A stretch of DNA of 15,657 bases from Sulfurimonas sp. (GTDB lineage: Bacteria > Campylobacterota > Campylobacteria > Campylobacterales > Sulfurimonadaceae), in assembly GCA_027056465.1 (NCBI GenBank), contig JALUKS010000029.1, positions 1 through 15,657 on the forward strand, read 5' to 3'. The position numbers were made by a program, and so were the translations under genes. The notes below the pieces were generated by a model. The model was not told the origin of the DNA and did not search any database. It saw only the letters and a list, made by a program, of their open reading frames with translations. Below, in pieces: positions 1-6,905 of this stretch; position 1 is the first letter of the stretch; every line of letters starts with the position of its first letter.

Positions 1-662
1 CTACTATAGAACACTTAACGATGGATGATAGATTTTCTATGTGTAATATGGCTATAGAAGCTGGCGCAAAGTCTGGAATTGTAGCTTATGATGATGTTAC
101 AAAAGAGTTTTTAAGCGATAAAAATCTCGCTCGTGAACCGAAAATCCACCATTCTGATGCAGATGCTAATTACTGTATGACTTTAGATATAGATGTAGCT
201 GCACTTGAGCCAGTTATCGCCTATCCATTTTTACCATCAAATGGTCACTCAATCTCTCAGGCAGTAGCAGATAAGATAAAGATAGATCAAGCTTTTATCG
301 GTTCATGTACAAATGGGCGTTTAAGCGACCTTAAAACTGCTGCTGAAATTTTAGAGGGTAAAAAAGTACATGAGGATGTGCGTTTAATCGTCACTCCAGG
401 TACACAAAAAATCCTTAAAGAGGCTTATAAACTCGGCTATATGGATATCATCATTGATGCTGGTGGAGTGGTTTCAAACCCTACTTGTGGTGCTTGTTTA
501 GGTGGCTATATGGGAATCCTTGGAGATAATGAAGTCGCTGTTTCAACAACAAACCGTAACTTTGTTGGTCGTATGGGAAGTCGCTCTTCTGAAGTTTATC
601 TAGCAAACTCTGCTGTAGCTGCAATATCTGCTATCACTGGCTATATCACAGACCCTAGATAA
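1..662 (+). CDS. leuC: 3-isopropylmalate dehydratase large subunit, C-terminal part (5' truncated by window edge)
   Basis: Isomerises 2-isopropylmalate to 3-isopropylmalate in leucine biosynthesis; a cytoplasmic 4Fe-4S enzyme of the aconitase superfamily. The reading frame is open from base 3 and about 220 residues are present, roughly half of a protein of about 420 residues. The family signature SMCNMAIEAGAKSGIV lies near the start. The three cluster-ligand cysteines are visible: one in FIGSCTNGR (codon at 306) and two in NPTCGACLGG (codons at 486 and 495). The aconitase C-terminal signature NRNFVGRMGS is intact. The family resemblance is to the shorter LeuC/HacA-type proteins. No leuD follows directly; the next gene encodes an unrelated outer-membrane protein, so the small subunit must lie upstream or elsewhere. 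A homoaconitase-like role cannot be excluded from half a protein, but leucine synthesis is much more likely. Confidence 0.93.
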   Translation, partial: TIEHLTMDDRFSMCNMAIEAGAKSGIVAYDDVTKEFLSDKNLAREPKIHHSDADANYCMTLDIDVAALEPVIAYPFLPSNGHSISQAVADKIKIDQAFIGSCTNGRLSDLKTAAEILEGKKVHEDVRLIVTPGTQKILKEAYKLGYMDIIIDAGGVVSNPTCGACLGGYMGILGDNEVAVSTTNRNFVGRMGSRSSEVYLANSAVAAISAITGYITDPR

Positions 663-685
663 ATATCACTATTTTCTCACTTTTA

Positions 686-691
686 TATAGT
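686..691 (+). promoter_or_regulatory. possible -10 box for the ompA-family gene
   Basis: TATAGT lies after a T-rich stretch (TTTTATA) and about 35 bases before the start codon. This fits Campylobacterota housekeeping promoters, which often lack a clear -35 box and instead have upstream T-runs. The gap between leuC and this gene is 63 bases, so read-through is possible. Weak evidence. Confidence 0.35.
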
Positions 692-725
692 ATTATTCAG
701 AATATAAATTTTAAGGAAAAAACAG

Positions 726-1970
726 ATGAAAAAACTTCTTCTTATCCCAGCTCTCCTTGCTGGAACATTAGCGTTCTCTGACCAGAACAAATACGAAATA
801 TCACCAATGATTGGTTACGATTTTGCCGAAGGCAATCTTAACATTAAAGACAATGGTTATCTCCTTGGTGGTGTTGAAGTTCAATTTAACACTCCTGATT
901 CAAAAATAAGTCCAGAACTTTCTGTTCTATATTCACAAGGTGTTGATTACAAATCAGGTAAAGATACAAAAATCGCTCGTGGTGCATTTAATGGTGTTTA
1001 CACATTTGATGCGATGAACTATGCTGTTCCATTTGCTAAAATTGGTGCTGGAATTGAAAAAATATCAACACCTTCTGCTTCTGTTGATGATGGTTTCTTT
1101 TTAGATGCTGGAGCTGGAGCAAAAGTTCCTTTAACTAAAAACTTAGCTCTAAAACTTGAAGCTATTTATATGGCTAAAGTCAACAGAGATAATGCTGGTA
1201 GATTTGATAGTAACTTACTAACTATGGTAGGTCTTACATTTGCTTTTGGTGGTGATGAACAAAAAACTGCACCAAAAGAAGTAGTGGCTCCAGCAGTGGC
1301 TCCTGTAGTTCAAAAGAAAGTGGAAGAAAAAGTTGTACCAGTAGTTATGGCAGTAGTTATTCTTGATGATGATAAAGATGGCATTATCAATGCCAATGAT
1401 AAATGTCTAAACACAATCAAAGGTGCTAAAGTAGACGCAAATGGTTGTGAGCTTGATGATGATAAAGATGGCATTGTAAACTCTCAGGATAGTTGTTCTA
1501 ACACAGCAAAAGGAATCAAAGTAGATGCCAAAGGATGTAATGCAGATATAGATAACGATGGTATTTTAAATGCTAACGACATCTGTCCAAATACTTTAGC
1601 TGGAGAAGCAGTAAATAGTGATGGTTGTCCAAAAACTGTTGCACTAAATGTAAACTTTGAAAACAACTCTGATAAAATCAAAGTAGAATCAGTAGATAAA
1701 ATCAATAAATATGCTGATTTCTTAAAAAAATACACTAACTACAGTGCAAAAATAGTTGGCTATACAGATAGTAGAGGAAGTGCATCTTACAACCAAAAAC
1801 TTTCTGAAAAAAGAGCAAAAGCAGTTGTTGCAACTTTAAAATCAAATGGTGTAAATGCGAAACAACTTTCATCTTTTGGTGCGGGAGAAAAGAACCCAAT
1901 AGCGACAAACAGAACAGCTAAAGGTCGTGCTCAAAACAGAAGAATTGAAGCAGTTCTCACAAGAGACTAA
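726..1970 (+). CDS. OmpA-family outer-membrane protein with thrombospondin type 3 repeats
   Basis: Likely an outer-membrane porin-like protein that anchors the membrane to peptidoglycan. Residues 1-18 are a Sec signal peptide (MKKLLLIPALLAGTLAFS). Residues about 20-174 alternate like a small beta-barrel. A Pro/Val/Ala-rich linker spans about 178-212. Three 30-residue thrombospondin-3-type calcium repeats start at D214, D244 and D274 (DDDKDG, DDDKDG, DIDNDG), each with a Cys pair. Residues 305-414 are an OmpA C-terminal domain: GYTDSRGS followed by LSEKRAKAV contains the Asp and Arg used to bind diaminopimelate. AAGGAA lies 6 bases before the ATG. The stop codon directly abuts the next start, so mobA is probably cotranscribed. 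The domain order matches OprF-type proteins; the individual family name is not certain. Confidence 0.9.
   Translation: MKKLLLIPALLAGTLAFSDQNKYEISPMIGYDFAEGNLNIKDNGYLLGGVEVQFNTPDSKISPELSVLYSQGVDYKSGKDTKIARGAFNGVYTFDAMNYAVPFAKIGAGIEKISTPSASVDDGFFLDAGAGAKVPLTKNLALKLEAIYMAKVNRDNAGRFDSNLLTMVGLTFAFGGDEQKTAPKEVVAPAVAPVVQKKVEEKVVPVVMAVVILDDDKDGIINANDKCLNTIKGAKVDANGCELDDDKDGIVNSQDSCSNTAKGIKVDAKGCNADIDNDGILNANDICPNTLAGEAVNSDGCPKTVALNVNFENNSDKIKVESVDKINKYADFLKKYTNYSAKIVGYTDSRGSASYNQKLSEKRAKAVVATLKSNGVNAKQLSSFGAGEKNPIATNRTAKGRAQNRRIEAVLTRD
1362..1640 (+). repeat. in-frame thrombospondin-3 repeat block, period 90 bp
   Basis: Three coding repeats of 90 bp each encode 30 residues. The first two share a 24-base exact block (1362-1385 and 1452-1475, beginning CTTGATGATGATAAAGATGG). 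The third, from about 1542, has diverged to GATATAGATAACGATGG. Calcium-binding Asp residues are kept in all three. The near-identity of the first two suggests a recent duplication or recombination between units. Confidence 0.8.
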
Positions 1971-2552
1971 ATGATAGATATCCCCTGTGTCATCTTTGCA
2001 GGTGGAAAAAGCTCACGAATGGGAGAAGATAAATCTCTTCTCTCTTTTGGTGAGTATACAACCCTCACAGAATTTCAATACTCAAGACTTAATAAAATTT
2101 TTTCTTCTGTTTATATCTCATGTAAAGAGAAAAGTAAATTTAACTTTGATGCTCAGTTTATAGAGGACGCTGCAACTTCCTCTACTTATGCACCTACTTT
2201 AGGATTTATCTCTGCGTTTGAGTATCTTGAGCAAACTTTTTTCGCTATCAGTGTGGACTCTCCTTTTGTTGATGAGGGGATTATAAAAAAGTTGCTTAGT
2301 TTAGACAGAGAAACGGATGATGCCACTATCGCTAAAACAGAGGAGGGAATGCAACCTCTTTGTGGTGTTTACCACTCTACTCTACTCCCTGCATTTAAAG
2401 ATATGCTCACAAAAGAGAGACATAAACTTGGGTTTTTACTCAAAAACTCTAAGACTCAATTTGTAGATTTTCAAGACACAGAGAAGTTTTTAAACCTTAA
2501 CCATCCTCACGAATATCAAAAAGCATTAGTTATTAACACCACTTCGCTATAA
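1971..2552 (+). CDS. mobA: molybdenum cofactor guanylyltransferase
   Basis: Transfers GMP from GTP to molybdopterin to make the guanine-dinucleotide cofactor used by DMSO-reductase-family enzymes such as nitrate reductase and formate dehydrogenase; cytoplasmic. The 193-residue length fits MobA. The nucleotide-binding signature AGGKSSRMGEDK is at residues 10-21, SVDSPF with a metal-binding Asp at 96, QPLCGVY at 128-134, and the usual C-terminal NLNHPHEY at 175-182. The ATG follows the ompA-family stop with no gap and has only a weak purine-rich stretch (AAGAGA) as ribosome site, so translation may depend on coupling. SoxC downstream uses the unmodified molybdopterin form, so MobA's clients lie outside this window. 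Confidence 0.92.
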   Translation: MIDIPCVIFAGGKSSRMGEDKSLLSFGEYTTLTEFQYSRLNKIFSSVYISCKEKSKFNFDAQFIEDAATSSTYAPTLGFISAFEYLEQTFFAISVDSPFVDEGIIKKLLSLDRETDDATIAKTEEGMQPLCGVYHSTLLPAFKDMLTKERHKLGFLLKNSKTQFVDFQDTEKFLNLNHPHEYQKALVINTTSL

Positions 2553-2553
2553 T
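2548..2553 (+). promoter_or_regulatory. possible internal -10 box before moaC
   Basis: A consensus TATAAT overlaps the mobA stop codon and lies 27 bases before the moaC start. It could give moaC and the genes behind it their own transcript. There is no recognisable -35 box and the region is AT-rich, so chance occurrence is quite possible. Confidence 0.35.
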
Positions 2554-2580
2554 AATAAAAATTTAACAAAAGATAAAATT

Positions 2581-3051
2581 ATGAACTTAACACACCTAGA
2601 TGAGAACCAGAGACCAAAAATGGTTGATGTGAGTGATAAAGAAGATACAACGAGAGTTGCTGTTGCTAGTGGTAGCATCGAGATGAGCCGTGATGCTTAT
2701 GATGCTATTGTGAGTGAGAAGACAAAAAAAGGACCTGTTTTACAGACGGCAGTTATCGCTGCTATTATGGGTGCTAAAAAGACAAGTGACCTTATTCCTA
2801 TGTGCCATCCTCTTATGTTGAGTGGTATCAACTGCGATGTGGAGGAAGTGCCAGAAATCCCTGCTTTTAAGCTAACAGTAACTGCAAAACTTACAGGACA
2901 GACTGGTGTTGAGATGGAAGCACTCACTGGGGTGTCTGTTGGACTCCTTACTATCTATGATATGGTTAAAGCAATCGATAAGGGAATGGTTATCAAAAAT
3001 GTACAACTAGAGACAAAATCAGGAGGCAAAAGTGGAAATTATAAACGATAG
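2581..3051 (+). CDS. moaC: cyclic pyranopterin monophosphate synthase
   Basis: With MoaA it converts GTP into cyclic pyranopterin monophosphate, the first stable intermediate of molybdenum cofactor synthesis; cytoplasmic, hexameric. The 156-residue length is typical. Family motifs are all present: GPVLQTAVIAAIMGAKKT at 51-68, IPMCHPL at 72-78, TGVEMEALTGVSVGLLTIYD at 108-127, the catalytic region MVKAIDKGM at 128-136 and ETKSGGKSG at 144-152. The gene starts 28 bases after mobA and its last 20 bases overlap the DUF493 gene. No moaA, moaD, moaE or moeA is present in the window. Confidence 0.95.
   Translation: MNLTHLDENQRPKMVDVSDKEDTTRVAVASGSIEMSRDAYDAIVSEKTKKGPVLQTAVIAAIMGAKKTSDLIPMCHPLMLSGINCDVEEVPEIPAFKLTVTAKLTGQTGVEMEALTGVSVGLLTIYDMVKAIDKGMVIKNVQLETKSGGKSGNYKR
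3021..3026 (+). promoter_or_regulatory. Shine-Dalgarno AGGAGG deciding a GTG start
   Basis: A perfect AGGAGG lies inside the 3' end of moaC, 5 bases before GTG at 3032. It fixes the start of the DUF493 gene, which has no suitable ATG: the first in-frame ATG codes for a residue two thirds of the way through the conserved domain. The site reads as Gly-Gly codons of the MoaC SGGKSG motif, so one sequence serves both purposes. Confidence 0.8.
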
Positions 3052-3301
3052 CCAACAGAAAGTTGTTATAGAATACCCATGTAACTGGTGCTATAAAGTA
3101 ATAGCAAGTGAAGAGAAAGCACTTAAACAAGCCATAACTGATGTTATTGATAAACGCAGCCATACACTTGAACACTCAAACAAATCTAAAACTGGCAAAT
3201 ATGTAAGTATGAATTTAGATATACTTGTGCATAATGAAGATGATAGAACATTTATATTTGATGCACTGAAAAAACATCAAAATATCAAAATGGTACTCTA
3301 A
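3032..3301 (+). CDS. DUF493 (YbeD-like) family protein
   Basis: Small cytoplasmic protein of 89 residues, the usual length of the family. The fold, known from E. coli YbeD, resembles the ACT-like regulatory domain of amino-acid enzymes; its biochemical role is not established. Sequence features match: a Y/F-P-C opening (EYPCNWCYKVI at residues 14-24), GKYVSMNLDI about residues 54-63, and the conserved MVL end. It uses GTG at 3032 with a perfect Shine-Dalgarno site and overlaps moaC by 20 bases, so the two are translationally coupled. Its stop codon merges with the ribosome site of the next gene (TAAGGAGAG). Confidence 0.82.
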   Translation: MEIINDSQQKVVIEYPCNWCYKVIASEEKALKQAITDVIDKRSHTLEHSNKSKTGKYVSMNLDILVHNEDDRTFIFDALKKHQNIKMVL

Positions 3302-3310
3302 GGAGAGAAG

Positions 3311-4351
3311 ATGAGTGATACAGAACTACATGAGAAAATAAAAGCTAACTACTCTAAAAAATTTAGAAGTATTGGTAAACGTATCTCTTCAGCTCTTAAA
3401 AGAAGTACCCTTGAGGTAGAGAATCTCTCTCTTGATGAGATTCACCAAGCGACTACTACTATAGTAGAGCTTGAAACGGCAGCACTCCAAGCAGATGTAC
3501 AAGCACTTTTATCTAAAAAAGATGCAATTGAACGCGAGCTTGAGAGAGCTTCTGAGGCACTTCAAAGTACAAAGTATGAGATATTTAATGCACTTGAAGA
3601 TGAGTTCGCAGAGAATGAAAGTGCCTTAGTAAAACTTCACCAAGTGAAACTTCAGTCTATCGACCTCTATGATATTTTAAATGAAATGGTAGAATCAGCT
3701 ATTATCTCAGCACTAGAAAAAGATATTGATAGCGACCTTGTCGAGTCAAATAGCGAAGTCATTAAAGAGATTACTTTTGAAGCGATAAAAGAGGGCTCAC
3801 TTAATACCATTCGTATACGTAAGATTCTTTCTACTATTCTTCTCACTGCTATTGATGTCGCTGAGGCTACACCAACTAAAGCAGAAAAGATTTTAAGCTC
3901 CACACTTCGTGGTATGCGCAGTGGTTTAGTCAAGTCTATAGATAGATTTAAAAAACGCCTTGAATTTATGCCAGTAGAAGCAAAACATATTTTAATAGAA
4001 GATTATGATACTATAATAGAAGATCTTAACCAGACAGATACTCTATTCTCTCAAGTTATCATAACACAAGCTTCAGAGAGTTCAACTGAGATAAGAAAGA
4101 TTCTTATAGATCTCAACAAAGCGATGGCTTATGATCTTCAAGAGCTTATGCAAATCTCTAAAGAGACTGCTGATGTTATGAAAGAGAGATTTTCATCTCT
4201 AGCAAAAATGGCTATTAAAAAAGCAGATATTGCGATGAACTCCCCCAAGGCTCAAGAAGCCAAACGTATGGGTATTCAAGCTTTTGGTGTTGCTCGTGAA
4301 GCACTCGGAACTGCTCTAAAATCTGCAAAAGATGCTATGGATAAGAAATAA
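3311..4351 (+). CDS. uncharacterised long all-helical protein
   Basis: I do not recognise the function. The 346-residue product contains no cysteine or tryptophan, has no signal peptide and no membrane segment, and is rich in Glu, Lys, Ala, Ser and Ile with heptad-like spacing. Residues about 40-110 look like a coiled coil (DEIHQATTTIVELET through KKDAIERELERASEALQ). Residues about 115-215 hold more hydrophobic helices, and residues about 295-346 form a basic amphipathic tail with repeated Ala-Lys pairs (MAIKKADIAM, AREALGTALKSAKDAMDKK). This resembles phasin-like or apolipoprotein-like helices in appearance only. It could match a Campylobacterota domain of unknown function. AGGAGAG precedes the ATG. 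It sits in a packed run with DUF493 and DUF2231 genes. Confidence 0.75.
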   Translation: MSDTELHEKIKANYSKKFRSIGKRISSALKRSTLEVENLSLDEIHQATTTIVELETAALQADVQALLSKKDAIERELERASEALQSTKYEIFNALEDEFAENESALVKLHQVKLQSIDLYDILNEMVESAIISALEKDIDSDLVESNSEVIKEITFEAIKEGSLNTIRIRKILSTILLTAIDVAEATPTKAEKILSSTLRGMRSGLVKSIDRFKKRLEFMPVEAKHILIEDYDTIIEDLNQTDTLFSQVIITQASESSTEIRKILIDLNKAMAYDLQELMQISKETADVMKERFSSLAKMAIKKADIAMNSPKAQEAKRMGIQAFGVAREALGTALKSAKDAMDKK

Positions 4352-4374
4352 ATTAAAATACAAAGGATCACATT

Positions 4375-4965
4375 ATGATGATACACCCAGCTACAGTACA
4401 CTTTGCTATGGTTTTACCCGTTGTTGCCTCAGTTTTTGGGCTAATATACCTTTTTACTAAGTCAGAGATTTTTGCGAAAATTTCTTCGGCTTCATTTATA
4501 TTTGCAGCTCTTGCCATGGGAGTAGTATGGTATACAGGAAGTCATGCTGGACCTGAAGTTTATAAATACCTTAGTAAGGCAGGACAAGCAACACTTATTG
4601 AACATAAGCAATTAGGTCTCTATCTTGCAATCGCTATGGCAATTATAACTCTTATCAAAGTTATTGGTTGTAGAATGAAGAACTTTGCACTTCAAGCTCT
4701 ATCAATCTTTTTACTGCTTGGAGCTACAGCAACAACACTTTATCAAGGAAAGATGGGTGGTCAAATCGCTTATAACTATGGTATGCCATTTAAATCTTAC
4801 ATGACAATGGACTCCCTCAATGAAGCAAACAAAGCTGCAGATGATGAAGATGATGCAGATGCACAGGTAGAAATTTATCAAGATGCTATTGATGACATTA
4901 GTTCACTTAGCGATGATGTGGATGTAATTCTTGGTAATCCAAAACCTAAAGAGGATGAAGAGTAA
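4375..4965 (+). CDS. DUF2231 family inner-membrane protein with acidic tail
   Basis: Predicted four-helix inner-membrane protein of 196 residues; the family has no firm function. Hydrophobic segments lie at about 11-29, 34-53, 78-98 and 104-122. Family features are the N-terminal HPATVHF (His4 and His9), GSHAGPE (His57), EHKQLG (His77) and GGQIAYNYG at 128-136. The conserved membrane-face histidines suggest metal or haem binding, but that is inference. Residues about 146-196 form a strongly acidic tail (EDDADAQVEIYQDAIDD, then KEDEE) that may be periplasmic or cytoplasmic. AAGGAT lies 8 bases before the ATG; the second codon is also ATG, so the start could be 4378. It is followed after one base by a 43-residue gene. 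Confidence 0.78.
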   Translation: MMIHPATVHFAMVLPVVASVFGLIYLFTKSEIFAKISSASFIFAALAMGVVWYTGSHAGPEVYKYLSKAGQATLIEHKQLGLYLAIAMAIITLIKVIGCRMKNFALQALSIFLLLGATATTLYQGKMGGQIAYNYGMPFKSYMTMDSLNEANKAADDEDDADAQVEIYQDAIDDISSLSDDVDVILGNPKPKEDEE

Positions 4966-4966
4966 G

Positions 4967-5098
4967 ATGAGTAAGAAAGAGTTTATAAAAGCTATGCAAA
5001 AAGATTTAGATGCTTATAAAGTAGATAGTAGCAGTGCCAAACAGCTCTTTGCCAGCATGAAAGAAATTTCAGACTGGCTCAAAAAACAAGAGAAGTAA
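4967..5098 (+). CDS. 43-residue protein, candidate antitoxin
   Basis: A short gene reading MSKKEFIKAMQKDLDAYK, then a central Ser-rich bend (VDSSSAKQ) and a C-terminal helix with MKEISDWLKKQ. It begins one base after the DUF2231 stop and ends one base before the start of a RelE/ParE-like gene, the same TAAGATG junction occurring on both sides. The preceding GAAGAG and GAGAAG act as weak ribosome sites and point to coupling. By position it is a candidate antitoxin for the downstream protein. It is smaller than usual antitoxins, carries more Lys than acidic residues, and has no obvious DNA-binding domain, so it may be only the toxin-neutralising part. Function is inferred from context. Confidence 0.6.
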   Translation: MSKKEFIKAMQKDLDAYKVDSSSAKQLFASMKEISDWLKKQEK

Positions 5099-5099
5099 G

Positions 5100-5369
5100 A
5101 TGCAGATTTTATGTACACAAACATATGAAACACAACTCAAAACGATACTAGAAAAATTTCTTTTAGAAGATTTAGAGGCAACAAAAAAATTCAAACTCTA
5201 TCTTGACACCATACTAGTAAATCTACCGACTAAAGCACACAAATACAAACAGTCACCCCTCTTTAATGATGAAAATATAAAAGAAATTCCTCATGAAGCT
5301 TACAATATAATATTTTTTGATGATAAAGATAAGAACAACTATCTAATCATGGGAATCATAGAAAAATAG
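5100..5369 (+). CDS. RelE/ParE-superfamily toxin-like protein
   Basis: The 89-residue protein follows the plan of RelE/ParE toxins: an N-terminal strand (MQILCTQTYE), two helices (about 11-41) ending in a LP turn (NLPTKAHKYKQS), a middle segment NDENIKEI at 56-63, then strands YNIIFFDD and YLIMGIIEK. RelE members cleave mRNA in the ribosome; ParE members poison gyrase. Which type this is cannot be told. The start ATG overlaps no gene but lies one base after the stop of a 43-residue gene, the likely antitoxin. Divergence from the family is enough that an inactive remnant is possible. Confidence 0.62.
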   Translation: MQILCTQTYETQLKTILEKFLLEDLEATKKFKLYLDTILVNLPTKAHKYKQSPLFNDENIKEIPHEAYNIIFFDDKDKNNYLIMGIIEK

Positions 5370-5383
5370 AACTCTCTCCTATC

Positions 5384-5398
5384 GCTACTTTTCGTAGC
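5384..5398 (+). terminator. weak hairpin after the RelE/ParE-like gene
   Basis: GCTAC-TTTTC-GTAGC forms a perfect 5-bp stem with a 5-base loop, 15 bases after the stop codon. No T-run follows directly; the nearest is TTTTTTT at about 5431. It may be a weak terminator of the upstream run of genes. Confidence 0.3.
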
Positions 5399-5438
5399 AC
5401 TCATCTCATAAAAAATCATTATTTAGTATATTTTTTTC

Positions 5439-5444
5439 TATAAT
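5439..5444 (+). promoter_or_regulatory. candidate -10 box for the soxCDYZ operon
   Basis: TATAAT directly follows a run of seven T residues and a C (TTTTTTTCTATAATACC), which matches the T-rich upstream context of Campylobacterota housekeeping promoters. It lies about 150 bases before soxC, leaving a long leader. TATAAT copies at 5528 and 5541 are alternatives that would give a leader of about 40-55 bases. Confidence 0.4.
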
Positions 5445-5580
5445 ACCTTAAATCATCAATCACTCTAAAATATAAATCTCTGTTTAAGTATAAGATGGCA
5501 TAATTTGGAGGTAAAAAGCTTTAGAATTATAATATTATTTTATAATATATTAAATATAAATAGAAGTAATAATAACATTA

Positions 5581-5586
5581 AAGGAG
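5581..5586 (+). promoter_or_regulatory. Shine-Dalgarno deciding the soxC TTG start
   Basis: AAGGAG lies 5 bases before TTG at 5592. This start places the twin-arginine motif at residues 12-13, right for a Tat signal. The first in-frame ATG lies beyond the signal peptide, so TTG is needed. Confidence 0.75.
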
Positions 5587-5591
5587 AAAAT

Positions 5592-6905
5592 TTGGATAAT
5601 AAAAAATCTAATCAAGAGATTGATAGAAGAGATTTTTTCAAAAAAGCAGCTGCATCAGTAACTGCTATTGCTGGAACATCTCTTATATCATCAAATGCTA
5701 GGGCTGATGATCCTGCTATCATGAATAATGTTCCATGGGGACAGAAATGGGGTGATCCAGTCACTAAAAATAGATATGGTATGCCATCAAAGTATGAGCA
5801 TAATGTATTAAGAAGAAACACTAAACTACTTGCTTCTGGAAATTTCAGAGCATCTATTGCTGTTACGCCTATTCAAGAATCAATGGGGATTATCACTCCA
5901 AATGGTCTTTTCTTCTCACGTTCTCACGGTGGTGTTGCACATGTAGACCCTAGTATGTACCGTCTTATGATACATGGTCTTGTTGAGAAGCCTATTGTTC
6001 TTACTTTAGAGCAACTCAAGCGTTACCCAAGTGTAACTCGTACTCACTTCATCGAGTGTCCAGCAAATGGTGGACAAGAGTGGAGAGGGCCACAGTTTAA
6101 CTCTGTTCAATTTGCAAAAGGTTTTATGTCTTGTGCTGAGTGGACTGGTGTCTATCTTAAGACTATTCTCGCTGATTTAGGTCTCGATCCTAAAGCACAA
6201 TGGATGCTTGCTGAAGGTTCTGATAACTCAGAGATGGGAAGAAGTATTCCTATAGATAAAGTTCTTGATGATGCTATGATTGTTTGGGGACAAAATGGTG
6301 AAGCACTTCGCCCAGAGCAGGGTTATCCAGTACGTATTTTACTTCCAGGTTGGGAAGGAAACTTATGTGTTAAATGGTTAAAGCGTTTAGAGTTCTCTGC
6401 TGAACCATGGTATGCAAAAGAGGAGACTTCTAAATATACTGCTCTTACACCAAGTGGAAAAGCTATCCAACATTTCTATGCAAATGAGGTAAACTCAACA
6501 GTCACTTCTCCGTCTCCAGAAATCGATTGGACTTCACTCAAAGATGGTGACATCGTAGAGATTCAAGGTCTCGCATGGTCTGGTATGGGAACTATTACAG
6601 GTGTTGATATATCATTTGATGGTGGAAGAAACTATGTAGAAGCAAAACTCAAAGGTCTTGTTTTACCTAAGTCATGGACTCGTTGGTCATATATGCATAC
6701 ATATAAAAAAGGTGAGAAACTTATTCTTGCTTCACGTGCTATGGATGATGCTGGCTATATTCAGCCTACAATTGATCAAGAAGTTGGTCTAGTGGGTGTT
6801 GAATGTGTTTACCATAGAAATGCAGTAGAAACATGGGAAGTTACAAAGAGTGGTAAAATCAACCATGTAGAAATTAGAACAATGAAAGAGGTGAAAGATG
6901 CTTAA
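5592..6905 (+). CDS. soxC: sulfane dehydrogenase subunit SoxC (molybdenum enzyme)
   Basis: Molybdenum subunit of periplasmic SoxCD, which oxidises the sulfane sulfur bound to SoxYZ during thiosulfate oxidation. With the TTG start the protein has 437 residues. A Tat signal (RRDFFKKAAAS from residue 12) ends at ARA/DD near 38. The sulfite-oxidase-type molybdopterin domain follows: MYRLMIHGLVEKP near 122-134, the Mo-ligand cysteine in HFIEC at 156, SCAEWTGV at 180-187, and GYPVRILLPGWEG. A C-terminal Mo-cofactor dimerisation domain contains DGDIVEIQGLAWSG and SFDGGRNY. SoxC is distinguished from haem-free sulfite dehydrogenase by its SoxD partner, whose start overlaps the soxC stop by 8 bases. 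A longer reading from TTG at 5505 would bury the Tat signal and is rejected. Confidence 0.93.
   Translation: MDNKKSNQEIDRRDFFKKAAASVTAIAGTSLISSNARADDPAIMNNVPWGQKWGDPVTKNRYGMPSKYEHNVLRRNTKLLASGNFRASIAVTPIQESMGIITPNGLFFSRSHGGVAHVDPSMYRLMIHGLVEKPIVLTLEQLKRYPSVTRTHFIECPANGGQEWRGPQFNSVQFAKGFMSCAEWTGVYLKTILADLGLDPKAQWMLAEGSDNSEMGRSIPIDKVLDDAMIVWGQNGEALRPEQGYPVRILLPGWEGNLCVKWLKRLEFSAEPWYAKEETSKYTALTPSGKAIQHFYANEVNSTVTSPSPEIDWTSLKDGDIVEIQGLAWSGMGTITGVDISFDGGRNYVEAKLKGLVLPKSWTRWSYMHTYKKGEKLILASRAMDDAGYIQPTIDQEVGLVGVECVYHRNAVETWEVTKSGKINHVEIRTMKEVKDA

Larger units (their letters stand above)
5370..5591 (+). other. gene-free AT-rich region upstream of soxC
   Basis: This 222-base stretch carries no convincing gene. 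It holds a short hairpin at 5384-5398, a consensus -10 box at 5439-5444, further TATAAT sequences at 5528-5533 and 5541-5546, and a perfect AT-only inverted repeat at 5532-5548 (ATATTAT-TTT-ATAATAT). An isolated GGAGGT at 5507-5512 is not followed by a usable start codon. The region probably holds the sox promoter and any operator. Confidence 0.6.

Noticed and set aside
5507..5519. GG/GC pair upstream of soxC as a sigma-54 promoter
   Set aside because: Spacing is GG-N9-GC rather than N10 and the TTGC half is absent.
5505..5591. Longer soxC reading from TTG at 5505
   Set aside because: It would add 29 residues ahead of the Tat signal, covers promoter-like TATAAT sequences and has no ribosome site; TTG at 5592 has AAGGAG at proper distance.
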